A stretch of 64,000 nt of DNA, from assembly GCA_965153355.1 (NCBI GenBank), contig OZ231126.1:80352001-80416000 (forward strand). The letters run 5' to 3'. Position 1 is the stretch's first letter. Each line of letters starts with the position of its first letter. Positions 23,374 to 35,578 of this stretch are shown in pieces. The notes under the pieces were generated by a model. The model was not told the origin of the DNA. It was given only the letters and a program-made list of their open reading frames with translations, and ran no database searches. The translations under genes were made by a program, and so were the position numbers. Source of the stretch: Flaccisagitta enflata (taxonomy: Eukaryota > Chaetognatha > Sagittoidea > Aphragmophora).

Positions 23374-23700
23374 AAAAAACAAAAACAAAAACAAAAACAA
23401 AAACAAAAACGAAAACGAAAGCGAAAGCGAAAGCGAAAGCGAAAATGAAAATGAAAATGAAAATGAAAATGAAAATGAAAATGAAAATGAAAATGAAAAT
23501 GAAAATGAAAATGAAAATAAAAACAAAAACATATGAAAATGAAAATGAAAATGAAAATGAAAATGAAAATGAAAATAAAAATAAAAATAAAAATAAAAAT
23601 AAAAATAAAAATAAAAATAAAAATAAAAATAAAAATAAAAATGAAAATGAAAATGAAAATGAAAATGAAAATGAAAATGAAAATGAAAACAAAAACAAAA
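23374..23700. repeat. Hexanucleotide array with sequential variants
   Basis: Hexamers change in blocks along the array: AAAAAC, GAAAGC, AAAATG, AAAAAT and AAAATG again, ending in AAAAAC. The variant order is nearly symmetrical about the middle. Proteins such as KNKNKN or FIFIFI here are artefacts. Confidence 0.95.
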
Positions 23701-23764
23701 GCAACACACCGCGCTCCACTTGCAAAACTGCGGTTATTGCGAAAACACAATTTCCGAGTTATTT

Positions 23765-24330
23765 AGGTCATGTTTGAATGAGAAACAAAGAGAAATCGAA
23801 TGAGTAAGGACTAAGGAGTCTCTGTTCATCAACGGCGTTAAGGAAACTTAGAGGGATACAGGTTGGCTTGAGATGCTATTGACAACAAGAGGGAAGCGGA
23901 ACAAACAAATCCTTTTTTTTTTCTTTTTTTTTTTTTTTAACTGGAACGTTTTACGATGGTAAATGCGGATGTACCGTAATGTTAACAAAAAATATATTAC
24001 GAGGACGCAACATACAAGAAAAGGAAGAAAAATTGAAAATACAGTTCAAGCCTTAGTGAATATATCTGCGTTCTTATGGCATTGGTATGATGTTGGTCAG
24101 AAGGCATGGCTTAAAGAATCGGTAGCAAGTCATCCACTGTCCAAAAGTCAGAAGAGAAGCCTCGCAAAAGACACTGGCCGGTTGACGAAGCACTAAGGGG
24201 CTAATATCGTGAGATATGCCGTATTTGTTAGCGCACTGAAACCATAAAAAGAAACTTTGAAAGTGTTTCAAGTTGAAACACACAAACGGCATTTCAGTAG
24301 TGGTTTAAAAGCCATTAGCTATATAACTGA
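23765..24330. other. Unassigned region
   Basis: Ordinary sequence with a poly-T run at 23910-23940. Overlapping frames at 23963-24292 on both strands have no recognisable motif. Confidence 0.4.
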
Positions 24331-24333
24331 GCC

Positions 24334-25264
24334 CGTATCACAACCTTGCCATGCAGCCGCGCTTATGGCAACAAGGCTGGCCATGAGTATGGCAACGAGG
24401 CTGGCTGCGAGTGGTATCAAGGCTGACTGCGAGTATGGCAACTAGGCTGGCTGCGAGTGGTATCGAGGCTTACCTTGAGTATGGCAACAAGTCTGGCCGC
24501 GTATGGCAACAAAGCTGGCCGTGAGTGTGGCAACGAGGCTGGCCCTGAGTGTGGAAACAAGGCTGGCTGCGAGTGGTATTGAGGCTGACCACGAGTATGG
24601 CAACTAGGCTGGCTGCACTACACTGCGAGTGGTATCGAGGCTGACTGTGAGTGTGGCAACAAGTGTATGGCAACAAGGCTGCCCGCGAGTGGCAATGAAT
24701 CTGGCTTTGAGTGGTATTGATACTATCAAGTCTGACCATGTGTGGCAACAAGGCTGGCCGCGAGTGTGGCAACAACACTGGCTGTGTGTATGGTCGTGAA
24801 TGTGACAACGAGAGTGGCCGTGTGTGGTAACGAGGCTGGCCGTGGATGGTAACGAGGCTGGCCGTGGATGGCAACGAGGCTGGCCTTGGATGGCAACGAG
24901 GCTGGCCGTGTGTGGCAACGAGGCTGGCCGCGAGTGTGGCAACAACACTGGCTGTGTGTGTGTGGCAACGAGGCTGGCCGTGTGTGGCAACGAGGCTGGC
25001 CGTGTGTGGCAACGAGGCTGGCCGTGGATGGCAACGAGGCTGGCCGTGTGTGGCAACGAGGCTGGCCGTGTGTGGCAATGAGGCTGGCCGCGAGTGGCAT
25101 CGAAGCTGGCCGCGAGTGGCAACGAGGCTGGCTGTGTGTGGCAACGAGGCCGGCCGTGTGTGGCAATGAGGCTGGCCGCGAGTGGCATCGAAGCTGGCCG
25201 TGTGTGGCAACGAGGCTGGCCGTGCGTGTGGCAACGAGGCTGGCCGCAAGTCTGGCAATGAGGC
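24334..25264. repeat. 22-bp minisatellite GGCTGGCCGTGTGTGGCAAC
   Basis: About 40 units over 930 bp. The left third is diverged (GAGTATGGCAACAAGGCTGG-type, with GGTATCGAGG variants) and the right two-thirds are homogeneous, so turnover has been directional. The 22-bp period shifts frame each unit, giving long peptides (SLPHTA, ATRLAV) in several frames that are not evidence of coding. Confidence 0.9.
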
Positions 25265-25435
25265 TGCGCTTGCGCAATCTAGGAAAGGAGCGTGAAAGAG
25301 GAGGGAAATAAAAATTTGGAAACAAATGGCCGATGAAAACGACGATGAGGACATAAAACTTTACGAGCCGCCGGCGCTCCTGCATTATGACACGGGACCC
25401 ACTTTATCGAAAATATACACGCGTTCTTCCTCTTT

Positions 25436-25566
<131 letters not shown>

Positions 25567-26205
25567 TCCCATCTCCATTCGTGTTGTCAATGTTACGATT
25601 CACGACCGAACTCGATGTGACATCGCGGAAATAGCTCAACAAAAGAAATTCTTATTCATTTTCCGTTTTCTTCTTGTCCCTTTCTTTCCACATACCTTTT
25701 CTGTTCCTTTCACTTTTTCCGTCTCTCCTTCTCTCCTTCTTTCTTTCTCTCTACAGTCAGCGGACAACACAGAATAGGTATATAGATCACTCCGTTGGTT
25801 TTGATCCAACCCACTGATGTTAAACAGAATGCTGTAAACAACAACTGGTTGTTAAAATTACAACCGGCTGTTAAGTTACAAAGTTGGCAAAAATCCAACT
25901 TTCACCAAATAGAATGAGACCTGCAGATTCATAATCCTCCTAGATCCTGTCATTCTTTCTCTGTTTTTCTTCTTTAAATATCTTGCTCTTGCTGGCTTTT
26001 TTCTTCGTCCTTCTTTCAGCAAAGAAGCCGAATTGCGAATGAAAGATGTATTCGTTTTGTGAAATGTGACTGAATCCAAATGGTTGATGTTGTCTCCAGC
26101 TTCGCCGTTTTGCCCTTTATCGGGGAAGCTTTTTGTTTTGTTTCTCAAATTATTGTTTTTCCTTCACGTGTGTTGTTTTTTTTTATTTATTCTGTCTTTC
26201 TGTTT
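25567..26205. other. Unassigned region
   Basis: AT-rich sequence with a repeated AACAACTGGTTGTTAAAATTAC-like palindromic motif near 25835-25885 (AACTGGTTGTT and AACCGGCTGTT). No gene supported. Confidence 0.4.
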
Positions 26206-26669
<464 letters not shown>

Positions 26670-26715
26670 TGCGTAAAAAAACATAGGAATTTACAATTAG
26701 AAGATATTAAATTAA

Positions 26716-26775
26716 CTTAATTAATTAATTAATTAATTAATTAATTGGAATAATTAATTAATTAATTAATTAATT
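26716..26775. repeat. (TTAA)n self-complementary array
   Basis: Perfect TAAT/TTAA repeats on both sides of a GGAA spacer near 26747; fully palindromic. Confidence 0.9.
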
Positions 26776-26909
26776 GAGGGTAATTAGTGGTGGTGGTGAG
26801 GTATTAATTATACATTGAGGTGAATTCCATTGTGATGAATGCGAAGTGGGCGTTAAAAATATTCCATGTAAATCACCATGACCTTAACGCCGGAATCATT
26901 TTGAATGAG

Positions 26910-27176
26910 TTTTTAGTCGCGTGCACGCGACTCTACAACCCACTCTGTCCGTCTGTCGGTCGGTCCGTCGGTCCGTCGGTTGGTCGGTCCGTCCGTCGGT
27001 CGGTCAGTAACGCTTAGCTCTTTTTCGTCATTTTATGCCATTTTAAGTCAGATTAAGTTATCTAAAGTTAATTTAAGTCAATTTACATTTATTCTCTTAG
27101 TCTTTTGGTCTTTTAGTCTTTTAGTCTTTAGGTCTAATGGTCTAAACAACCACGCGTGACTGGTGTTGACCTTTTT
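26910..27176 (-). mobile_element. Family A element, long subtype
   Basis: Reverse orientation: hairpin AGTCGCGTGCACGCGACT, a (GGTCGGTCC) core, AACGCTTAGCTCTTTTTCGT, a short run of TTTTAAGTCA-like repeats, then ACCACGCGTGAC, GGTGTTGACC and TTTTT. The ends match copies at 5662 and 48008. Confidence 0.7.
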
Positions 27177-27499
27177 CTTATAGGATACATTTGTTACAAA
27201 AGCAGGAATGGTAGTCAATTTGATGGTAAACAGTGCAGTGGTTGGATTAGTGTCTAAGGAGTAAGGAGATGGGGGAGCTTTGCGGACTGATTCGTTGAGA
27301 GAATGTCTCAGATGCTAGATCGATACGAGAGGCACATTGCCACAAAAAAAATTGTCAAAATTGTCAATACATCAAGCTGATACAATGAACCGATAAGATG
27401 ACCAGTCATAGGAGCCAAGAAAAGTCAGCAGTGAGCGTCAGGGACGTATGTGCGATAAAGCAGGAAGGCGACATTCGCCAATACAAGAGGAGAGGGGTG
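27177..27499. other. Unassigned spacer left of a gap
   Basis: No gene recognised in the sequence up to the N run. Confidence 0.4.
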
Positions 27500-27532
27500 N
27501 NNNNNNNNNNNNNNNNNNNNNNNNNNNNNNNN
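27500..27532. other. Assembly gap, 33 N
   Basis: An undetermined run close to a (GA)n tract; true length unknown. Confidence 0.95.
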
Positions 27533-27558
27533 CGTTTCTATAGAACGATATATAGACT

Positions 27559-27561
<3 letters not shown>

Positions 27562-27628
<67 letters not shown>
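27562..27628. repeat. (GA)n microsatellite
   Basis: GA dinucleotides 30 bp to the right of the N gap, which probably explains the assembly break. Confidence 0.95.
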
Positions 27629-27630
<2 letters not shown>

Positions 27631-28140
27631 AAGAGCTCAACAGACGGTGAAACTTCGAAGAAGTGACATAGGAGGGGCGGACATGAGAAGAGGCGGACAC
27701 GAGGTAGAATTAAAAAGAAAATGGGAGGCAATACACATGTTCCACCATATCCTTACTTTACCTTTCTAGAACCATCCCATGATTGCATCAATAATATAAT
27801 TTGAAATAAACTATAACCACCCTCAGCAATTACCAAGTTTGGCCGAGTAGTAGAGACGAAGTTGAATGTTTGTTGTTTGTTGTTTGTTGACATAAAAGAC
27901 GGTGGGATGGGGGGGGGGTAATAATTGAGAGTGGCGGGTGGTGGCAATCTCCGGGGAGGAAAAAGAGGTTCGATTCTTTTTCTTTTTCTTTCTTTTTTGT
28001 TTTCTCAACGCTGAAAGAGGGGAGGAGGAGACTCAAAAGAAAACAAAAGAGAGAGAGCGAGAGGAAAAAAGGTGGATGTAAGTCCCTTTACGTATCGGAA
28101 AGTCTTTTTTTTTCTTCTTTCTTTAGCCTTGGACCGGAAT
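27629..28140. other. Unassigned region
   Basis: Purine-rich patches and a G-run near 27910; frames on both strands lack recognisable motifs. Confidence 0.4.
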
Positions 28141-28189
28141 TTGAATTATTTATCGCGAAGATAGATGGCGTTTTCCATCCCAAGACTCT

Positions 28190-28335
28190 TCTTCATGACG
28201 TAACGAGTACGAAACTAAATTTCCCCCTTCGTGACGTCATCTGGGGGACCCGAAAATGGACGCTGATTGGCCCAGGAGGCCGATTTTAAGCGCCATTGGA
28301 TGCTGATTGGCCCAAGTGACCGATTTTAAGCGCCA
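28190..28335. promoter_or_regulatory. CRE sites and tandem CCAAT boxes
   Basis: TGACGTAA at 28196-28203 and a consensus cAMP-response element TGACGTCA at 28232-28239 are followed by a direct repeat of about 40 bp (GCTGATTGGCCCA ... GATTTTAAGCGCCA) holding inverted CCAAT boxes at 28266, 28295 and 28306. This is the strongest promoter-like motif set in the window. A GA array lies 180 bp downstream. No exon was recognised on either side. Confidence 0.5.
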
Positions 28336-28506
28336 CCAGCGGCTAGGACGAAAGAAGAGACCAACTCAATGTGATCCTGTTGTAACTCTTTCCTTTCTCT
28401 CTCCGTCTCTCTGTCTCTCTCTGCCTCTGTCTTTGTCTATCCCTATCTGCATTAGCCTGTCTCTGACTGTCTTTATCTGTCTTTGTCTGTTTCTGTCTGT
28501 TTCTGT

Positions 28507-28507
<1 letters not shown>

Positions 28508-28576
<69 letters not shown>
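28508..28576. repeat. (GA)n array, with CTGTCT-rich left flank
   Basis: GA dinucleotides preceded by degenerate TCTGTCTTTG units (28390-28507), giving an inverted-repeat-like arrangement. Confidence 0.95.
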
Positions 28577-28579
<3 letters not shown>

Positions 28580-28872
28580 ACACACACTGACAGACAGAGA
28601 CTGATCAACCGAAAGACATCAGAATGTGGCTACTTGCAGACAGACAGAGTGGCAGAAGGGCAGAACAAAAAACTAACCGATAGAGAGACAATCAAGAGCA
28701 CTGATAGACAGTCAAAGAAGAAGTAGAAAAACAGGATTTTTCGACTGTAAAAACAAAACAATGATTGTTGTTCCTCCTCTCAGAATAGCAACAAAGTCGA
28801 TGGGAGCCAACTTGCTGGGGCTCCATGCATGGAGACTCCATGGAGACCGTAAGGAAAGAAATAGGAAGAAAA

Positions 28873-29578
28873 TAGTCGCAAAAGCGTTACATGGTCAGCT
28901 GTACCCGATGCCCCTAAGTTAGATTATGTAAGGATGTAATGGTGAGAGGGGCAGCGGCCCCGGAGGGGCAGATGACCTATGATTTTCTGAGTAGGGGACT
29001 GAGAGGAACAATTTGGGGTCTGAGAGGCCTGACTGATTGAAGGTCTTGGGGGCCTGGGGGCCTGATTTTGGGTCTTGGAGGCCTGGGTTGTGTCTGAAAG
29101 GCCTGAATTAAGATCTGGGAGGCCTGAGTCGGGCCTGAGAGTCCTAAATTGGGGTTTTGGGACCTGATTTGGAGTCTGAAGGGCATGAAATAGGGTCTGA
29201 GAGGCCTGAGCTGTAGTCTGAGAGGCCTGATTTGGGGTCTGAGAGGCAAAAATTGAGGTCTGGTAGGTTTGGATTTGAGATCTGAGAGGCCTGAATTGGA
29301 GTCTGGGAAGCCTGATTTGAGGTCTTATAAATCTGGTGTCTGAGTAGTCTGATTTTAAGTCTGAGAGGCCCAATTTGGGGTCTGGGAGTCTTGATTTGGG
29401 GTCTGAAAGGCCTAATTTGAAGTCTGAGAGGCCTGATTTGAGGTCTGAAAAGCTTGATTTGAGTCTGGGGGCCTGTTTTGTGGCCGGGGGGGACGGAAAA
29501 CGGAAAACGGAAACCGGAGAAAATTGCCCTGTGTGGAATCATAGGTCATCTGCCCCTCCGGGGCCGCTGCCCAAAAGA
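28873..29578. mobile_element. Family C element 3
   Basis: Leader ATAGTCGCAAAAGCGTTACA and TGGTCAGCTGTACCCGATGC, then GGGCAGCGGCCCCGGAGGGG with GATGACCTATGATT; the mirror end is AATCATAGGTCATCTGCCCC, TCCGGGGCCGCTGCCC, then AAAAGAG. Inside is a minisatellite of about 21-23 bp with GATTTGGGGTCTGAGAGGCC units (29000-29480). The loop of the hairpin differs between copies (GGAG here, AAAG or TTCG elsewhere) while both arms stay complementary. Confidence 0.75.
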
Positions 29579-29582
29579 GTTA

Positions 29583-29585
<3 letters not shown>

Positions 29586-29663
<78 letters not shown>
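29586..29663. repeat. (GT)n microsatellite
   Basis: GT dinucleotides beginning within 10 bp of the right end of family C element 3. Confidence 0.95.
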
Positions 29664-29664
<1 letters not shown>

Positions 29665-30122
29665 AAATGCAAGCATGCGCGTCGTTAATCCAGTAACTCC
29701 AAACAGAGTTGTATCGTGGTAGTGACTTTGTGTGAATGTGTGTGTCTAAGGCCATTCCTCTCTGGGTCGGTTCAAGATGGGTCACCCACAAGAGTGACTG
29801 ACGCCGACTTAAATGAAAAACGACTCGAAAAAGAAACGACTTGTAACAGGAAAAGAAGAGAAACGAAGCAGGAAAAACGAGGAACACGGTGAAAGGATGG
29901 GGGGAAGAAGGGACATGCGGGGCAGGAGGAGGAGAGGATGAGGGAAGTCTTGTCTGGAGGAGGAAGGAGGTTAGCTTGGTGGAGTTGTGGAAAGTGGAAG
30001 GAGGAAAGAAGTAAAGTCATGGCAAAAGGTGATAAAACTCATGTCTCGACGATTTTTTTATTAACTTATGACTCAAATAGAAAAAGAAATGTACATAGAA
30101 ACACTAAGACAGACAAACAGGA
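29664..30122. other. Unassigned spacer
   Basis: Purine-rich GGAGGA patches at 29890-30010; no gene recognised. Confidence 0.4.
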
Positions 30123-30301
30123 AAACAAGGCCGGATACACGGCCAATACCAGTCGCGGACGGGTGGGCAGGGGCGGAAATGCGTGTTTTCCCACTTTCCG
30201 ACTCGATCACCACGGACCAACCAACCGACCAACCAACCAACCAACCGGCGGACGGACGGACGGACAAAGCCTCTTATAGAGTCGCTAGTCCGCGACTAAA
30301 A
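30123..30301 (+). mobile_element. Family A element, complete short copy
   Basis: AACAAGGCCGGATACACGGC, AGTCGCGGACGGGTGGGCAG, the middle GTTTTCCCACTTTCCGACTC, an ACCA/GACG core and the 3' end TATAGAGTCGCTAGTCCGCG, ACTAAAAAG. Confidence 0.75.
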
Positions 30302-30387
30302 AGTGAAGTTATAAAGAAAGAAAGAAAACCTTGGCCACTCGCGAGATTTGATTTTCTTTTTCTAAAGGTTGGCTGTCTCTGTGTCTG

Positions 30388-30715
<328 letters not shown>

Positions 30716-30899
30716 AGTTCTTCAAAATACAGACAGATGGACAGACAGATAAGAAGAAGATAAGAAGGAAGCCTTTCCTTTCTTTTTCCTTTTTTTTTTT
30801 CTTCTTGTCGCGTTTTTTCGTGGTTGTGCAGCGAAGTTGATGATAAAAAAAGATTCTTGAATTCTGTTTATGCCCTCCCAAGATCTTATCTTGGCTTTT

Positions 30900-31236
30900 T
30901 AACCACCATTGCCGCCACTCAAGCCGCCACCGCCGCCGCCACCGCCGCCGCCACTCAAGCCGAACTTTCCCGGCTATGGCGAGGCGCTGATGTCTACAAC
31001 CGCGACAACCACAACCGTTAAGACGAGGGAGACGACGACGACAACAAAGACAACGACGACGACGACGATAACGACGACTACGAGGACAACAATGACAACG
31101 AAAACGACAACGACAACAACAACGACAACGGAAGCGACAAAAACAACGACAGAGATGATGACAACGACAACGAAAGTAATGAAAATTCTGCATCAACAAC
31201 AACACAACGACGACAACAACAACAACAACGACAACG

Positions 31237-31300
<64 letters not shown>
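30900..31300. repeat. CCG/CCACCG patch, GAC-rich and (CAA)n arrays
   Basis: GCCGCC-rich sequence at 30910-30960, degenerate GACAAC/GACGAC triplets at 31020-31180 and a (CAA)n array at 31195-31300. Poly-N, poly-T and poly-V frames derive from it. Confidence 0.9.
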
Positions 31301-31439
31301 AAATGACACCCGAGGAACCCAAAACAAAAGCAACGCTGATGTTAGATTGATGACAGCGACGAAACAAAGGTGATGAGCAATTCAAGTCAAATTTTTTTCA
31401 CTTTTGACTATGATTTCAACTTCTGGCTTCCGCATTCGA

Positions 31440-31715
31440 CCGTCGCTTCCGACTCTCGCTTCTGATTGTTGCTTACCAATGCTGCCTTTGCTGCCAATAG
31501 TCGCTTCTGCTTCCATCTGTCTCTTCTGCTTTTGCATGTCGCTTCTGTCTGTAGCTTCAGCTTCCATCTGTAGCTTCCACTTCCGTCTGTTGCTTCCGCT
31601 TCCATCTGTCGCTTCTGCTTCCATCTGTCGCTTCCGCTTCCATCTGTCGCTTCCGCTTCCATCTATCGCTTCCGGTTCCGTCTGTCACTTCCACATCCGC
31701 TTCCGCTTCCGCGTT
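31440..31715. repeat. 19-bp minisatellite CTTCCGCTTCCATCTGTCG
   Basis: About 14 imperfect units, most regular at 31560-31690. The 19-bp period moves the frame with each unit; peptides such as MEAEATDGS are artefacts. Confidence 0.85.
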
Positions 31716-31850
31716 TCCGCCGAGGCCGCATCCGGGCGCCGGAAAACTGAAACTGGAATTAATGTGGCGGACGAAGGAGTAATGAAAGAATTTCGCCACA
31801 TTTTACGACAAATACTATCGCTCTCGCTCTCTCTCCCTCTCTCACTCTCG

Positions 31851-31923
<73 letters not shown>
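31851..31923. repeat. (CT)n array
   Basis: CT dinucleotides with a degenerate CTCTCG left border from 31818. Confidence 0.95.
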
Positions 31924-31925
<2 letters not shown>

Positions 31926-32014
31926 GTCCACATGTTTCTTACCCAGAAAAAGCGAGAGAGGGGAATGTTTGTGGCATTCGCCGGTTGGCGGCGTTTCGGT
32001 CAGCCGCTCAAGAG

Positions 32015-32060
32015 ATGAGCCAATAGGGAGTCATTGGAAAGGCGATGAACCAATCAGAGC
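32015..32060. promoter_or_regulatory. CCAAT-box cluster
   Basis: CCAAT at 32020-32024 and 32050-32054 (30 bp apart, the latter as ACCAATCAGAG) with an inverted box ATTGG at 32033. A CT array lies 100 bp to the left. Regulatory role inferred from motif spacing only. Confidence 0.4.
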
Positions 32061-32530
32061 AAGGATCGCTTACTCGTTTGGACGAATCGTGGAGCGTTTA
32101 TTCTGGCCGACATCGTATATTTTATTTCCTTTATTTTGGTGGTTTCTTTTTTTTTTTCTTCTTCTTCTTCTTTTTTTTTTTGGCGACAAAGTGAGGGGAG
32201 GTGGTGAGGTGAAGTCGGAGAGGGAAGGGGTGACACGGACATTCACTCAAGGTACAGTAATGAGTCGAGATTTGGAAGTTTGTAGAGAAATTGAACGAAT
32301 GTTAAGTGGTAGCATTTACGTCACAATCTCATAAAATGACAGAGTCGTCATGGTCGACGCCGGTTTTTGACAAGAATATCAGCTTCATACGACTCATTTC
32401 ACCTCTTCCGCGAATGTTTTATGTTGTTAGTCAAATTCATAATCATCACGCCCCCATTACTATCATCAATATTTATAACATTATCAACTCACTATTTGTT
32501 TCGGTCCCCGTCTCAGCCTCTGGATAGACG
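32061..32530. other. Unassigned region
   Basis: T-rich tract at 32140-32185 and purine-rich GGTGAGG patch; no gene recognised. Confidence 0.4.
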
Positions 32531-32740
32531 TTACTTTGTCTCTCTCGCTCGGTGGTGTTCTTTGTAACTTTGTTTCTCCGTGCGCCATAATATTTTACAC
32601 TCTCTAGCTCTCAGTACGATGACCTTGTCGACCTTGTCTTTCAGGCCAGAGTGCAAAGATAGCTTTCTGAACTTTTGCCTAATAGAATTACGTAAATCTT
32701 GGAACGCCCGCTCTCCATATGTTGCCAAAACGTTGCCATT
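32531..32740 (-). pseudogene. Possible retroelement reverse transcriptase tail
   Basis: The minus-strand frame holds TYGERAFQDLRNSIRQKFRK and a basic tail with LKDKV. Non-LTR reverse transcriptases commonly end in YG-RAFS---P-LWN-LP---R followed by a lysine-rich FK--LK segment; the tryptophan part is missing here. The similarity is short and may be coincidental, so this is a low-confidence decayed fragment. Confidence 0.25.
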
Positions 32741-32759
32741 TTGTTCATTTTGCCATTTT

Positions 32760-33089
32760 TTTTTCGTCTTGTAGAGGTCGCATTTTTTGCGGTTCTATTT
32801 TGACTGCATTTATCGATTTTCTATCAAACGTCCATTTCTGTTGTTCAGGATCATTCGTGTCACCATAACTCTAATACATGACAGCACTATCACCATTTCA
32901 ACCTCCATCACACCACCACTGCACCACCATTATCCCACTCTGTCACCACAATCACACCTATGCTTATCATTGTCTTCATCTTTTTTATCATCGCATCCAG
33001 TCCATCCACTATCATAACTGTTATTCATCTAAAGCCTCGACGTTCACAATAGTGTCCTAGATATCGATTTCAAAAGTCATATTGAAAGA
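32760..33089. other. Unassigned CAC/CAT-rich sequence
   Basis: Degenerate CACCAT-type triplets at 32880-33010; nothing gene-like. Confidence 0.4.
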
Positions 33090-33300
33090 GATCATACAAC
33101 TTATGACGAGACATTGTTTGTGCTTGTTTCGCTCCCCTTTAATCTTGCGTGCAATCTAATTCAATATTTTTTTTATCTTTTTCCCTTTTATCTTTTTTTC
33201 TGCACAACGCTTTCCCCCGGACATTCTACCAAATACAGGTAAGTAATGCTAATCTCTTGTATTAAAACAATAAAACGGTTTTATGTAATGTCGTAATCCC
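33090..33300 (+). repeat. Dispersed repeat E, copy 2
   Basis: Plus-strand counterpart of 13040-13270: TCATACAACTTATGACGAGA, a pyrimidine tract, CTGCACAACGC, ATTCTACCAAATACAG|GTAAGTAATGC, then AACGGTTTTATGTAATGTCG. The CAG|GTAAGT donor consensus is identical in both copies although the flanks have diverged. Confidence 0.6.
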
Positions 33301-33339
33301 ACTACAGGAGGGCCGTTTGATTTTATTTTACTATCCCTT

Positions 33340-33480
33340 TTTTTTGCACTTGAAAAACCAGGCCAAGAAGGCCAATATGTGCGCCATGTGGATTGTCAAA
33401 GGAATGCGTTACCGACCGACCAACCAACCAACAGACAAACCAATCAACGGACATAGCCTCCTACTTACGTGTGCTGGCGT
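33340..33480 (+). mobile_element. Family A remnant
   Basis: Degenerate AAACCAGGCCAAGAAGGCCA start, an ACCGACCAACCAACC core and GGACATAGCCTCCTACTTAC at the 3' end without a working hairpin. Confidence 0.4.
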
Positions 33481-33604
33481 ATGTACATTGTACAAATACA
33501 TTGTGAACTATGTGTAACATGCGTCACTTTTTTGCGGCACTATGATACCATAGCGCGCAAAAATATCTCCATTTCTGAACCTTGTGCGCCAAGTTGGCGT
33601 CTTT

Positions 33605-33720
33605 TTTTCACCATGCACCTGCAATTCACATGGTTGGCATCAGCCACTGGTTTCTCACCAAGCACCTGCAGTTCACATGGTTGGCATCAGCCACTGGTTT
33701 CTCACCAAGCACCTGCGGCG
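33605..33720. repeat. 49-bp direct repeat, 2.4 copies
   Basis: CACCTGCAATTCACATGG ... GGTTTCTCACCAAG is repeated with one change (CAATTC/CAGTTC) and a third partial start CACCTGCGG. Confidence 0.85.
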
Positions 33721-33817
33721 ATGAGAAAATTGGAAGAATATAGACGACGAGTTTCCCTCTATTTTGCCTCTCCACGTGGTTCTGCGATGATGGCGAAAAC
33801 AAACTGGTGTGCACCTG

Positions 33818-33820
<3 letters not shown>

Positions 33821-33873
<53 letters not shown>

Positions 33874-33967
33874 TCGCGTTCAGTTCCCTAATGGTTTTGA
33901 GCCCCGTGGTGGTAGTAATCGCAGTCCACCATAACTCTTGGACGATGGTGAAGGAAAAAAAGCCGGG

Positions 33968-34028
<61 letters not shown>

Positions 34029-34346
34029 AGGTGATGGATTGCCCCTTCTATTTTTTTTTCCTTCACTGCACCGTCTCTTCTCTTTTAGCCTCCACTACTG
34101 GCATTCGCGACCTCAATTTCCTCGTGTCATGGGCGTGGTTGACTACCGGTCCTGCCGCCTGCCGGCCCCGATATCCGTAAGGCTTACGTTAACCGGACCG
34201 GATCGAGCATAAATCGAGAAGCGATCAGGTCAAAACCGGAATACCCGGTGAAAAAAAACAAGAAATCGGAAGCTTCGATTGCTGCCGCCACCGCCGACGT
34301 CGCCACCGCCGCCACCGCCATTGAGCGCGCGCGGTATCCATCCAAG

Positions 34347-34402
<56 letters not shown>
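33821..34402. repeat. Three (GA)n arrays
   Basis: GA tracts at 33821-33871, 33970-34026 and 34350-34402; a GCC/CCGCCA patch lies at 34281-34320. Unique sequence between them has no recognised gene. Confidence 0.9.
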
Positions 34403-34404
<2 letters not shown>

Positions 34405-34640
34405 AGCAGTTTGATAACAAAGACATGACCAGTATTGGTAAATAATATTATTGTGTGTGTAACGATAATAGTGACAATGACAATGTGTGTGTGGAGTATT
34501 AGCGATGACTGACGATGATAACGATAAACGTAGTAACTGATAATGTAACGATAGCAACAGCGGTAGTGTGTGGTTGGCCTGGTGACCAGTAGTAGTATTG
34601 GTCCTGTGATTATCAATACTTTTAATAACCAAAACCAGCA

Positions 34641-34965
34641 GTAATGATGATGATGATGATAATAGTAATTATCAGCAGCACTAACAAAGCCAATGATGAT
34701 GATGATTATATTGATTATCTGTACTTACTAATATCCACGTCAATGATGATGATGATGATTATGATGATTATCAATAGCACTAATGACCAAGCCAATGATG
34801 ATGATGATGATGATTATGATGATTATCAATAGCACTAATGATAAAGCCAATGATGATGATGATGATGATTATGATGATTATCAATAGCACTAATGACAAA
34901 GCCAATGATGATGATGATGATGATTATGATGATTATCAATAGCACTAATGACAAAGCCAATGATT
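34641..34965. repeat. 55-bp minisatellite with (GAT)n core
   Basis: Units of ATGATGATTATCAATAGCAC, TAATGACAAAGCC and (GAT)n repeat with exact 55-bp spacing at 34791, 34846, 34901 and 34956; earlier units are diverged. A microsatellite is embedded in each minisatellite unit. Confidence 0.85.
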
Positions 34966-35104
34966 CATGGCAACGCCAACGGTTAAACCACAAAATAAAC
35001 GTGGCTTGTTCCGAATGGTACCCGGTGATTATGAGGATTATGAGGATTTTCCGGTTGGAGATGGTATTGATGATAACGCTGTTTAGCCTGCTTTAATGAT
35101 TAAT

Positions 35105-35200
35105 AGTGCTTTCACGCTCAAGAAAAAAACATGATGATCATGTTTTTCCAATGAATAAAACCTTATTATCAGGATTTTTTCCTTGAGCGTGAAAGCACTG
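35105..35200. mobile_element. Small palindromic element
   Basis: AGTGCTTTCACGCTCAAG and its inverse bound a 96-bp segment with a poly-A/T inner arm; the right end reads GCACTG. The size and the (C)AGTGC end suggest a minimal MITE, but no target duplication is clear. Confidence 0.45.
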
Positions 35201-35289
35201 TTAGTTGTCGATTATTTTCACAATATCGAACGGATGTCTAAAGCTTCATTGACGTTATCGCAAATATAGCACATGGTTCAGATAAATAC

Positions 35290-35578
35290 GATATTCATGT
35301 GACAAAACGGGTGGCGAGGATGGTGAGGACTGAGGTGGGTGGTGGCGAGGATGGTGAAGAGGATTGTGATGGGGATGGTGACAATTTTGATGTGGCTGGT
35401 GACACGGATGATGGCGTGGATGGTGACCAGGTTGGTGACGTGGCTGGTTACACGGATGAAGAGGATGGTAGCGATTTTGATGATGTGGCAGATGACACGG
35501 ATAATGACGAGGATGGTGACGAGGCTGGTGATGTCACTGATGTGGNNNNNNNNNNNNNNNNNNNNNNNNNNNNNNNNN

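Noticed and set aside
24470-25385. 294-residue minus-strand frame of RPASLPHTASLVATHGQ-type repeats
   Set aside because: Produced by the 22-bp minisatellite; overlapping long frames exist on both strands, as expected for repeats.
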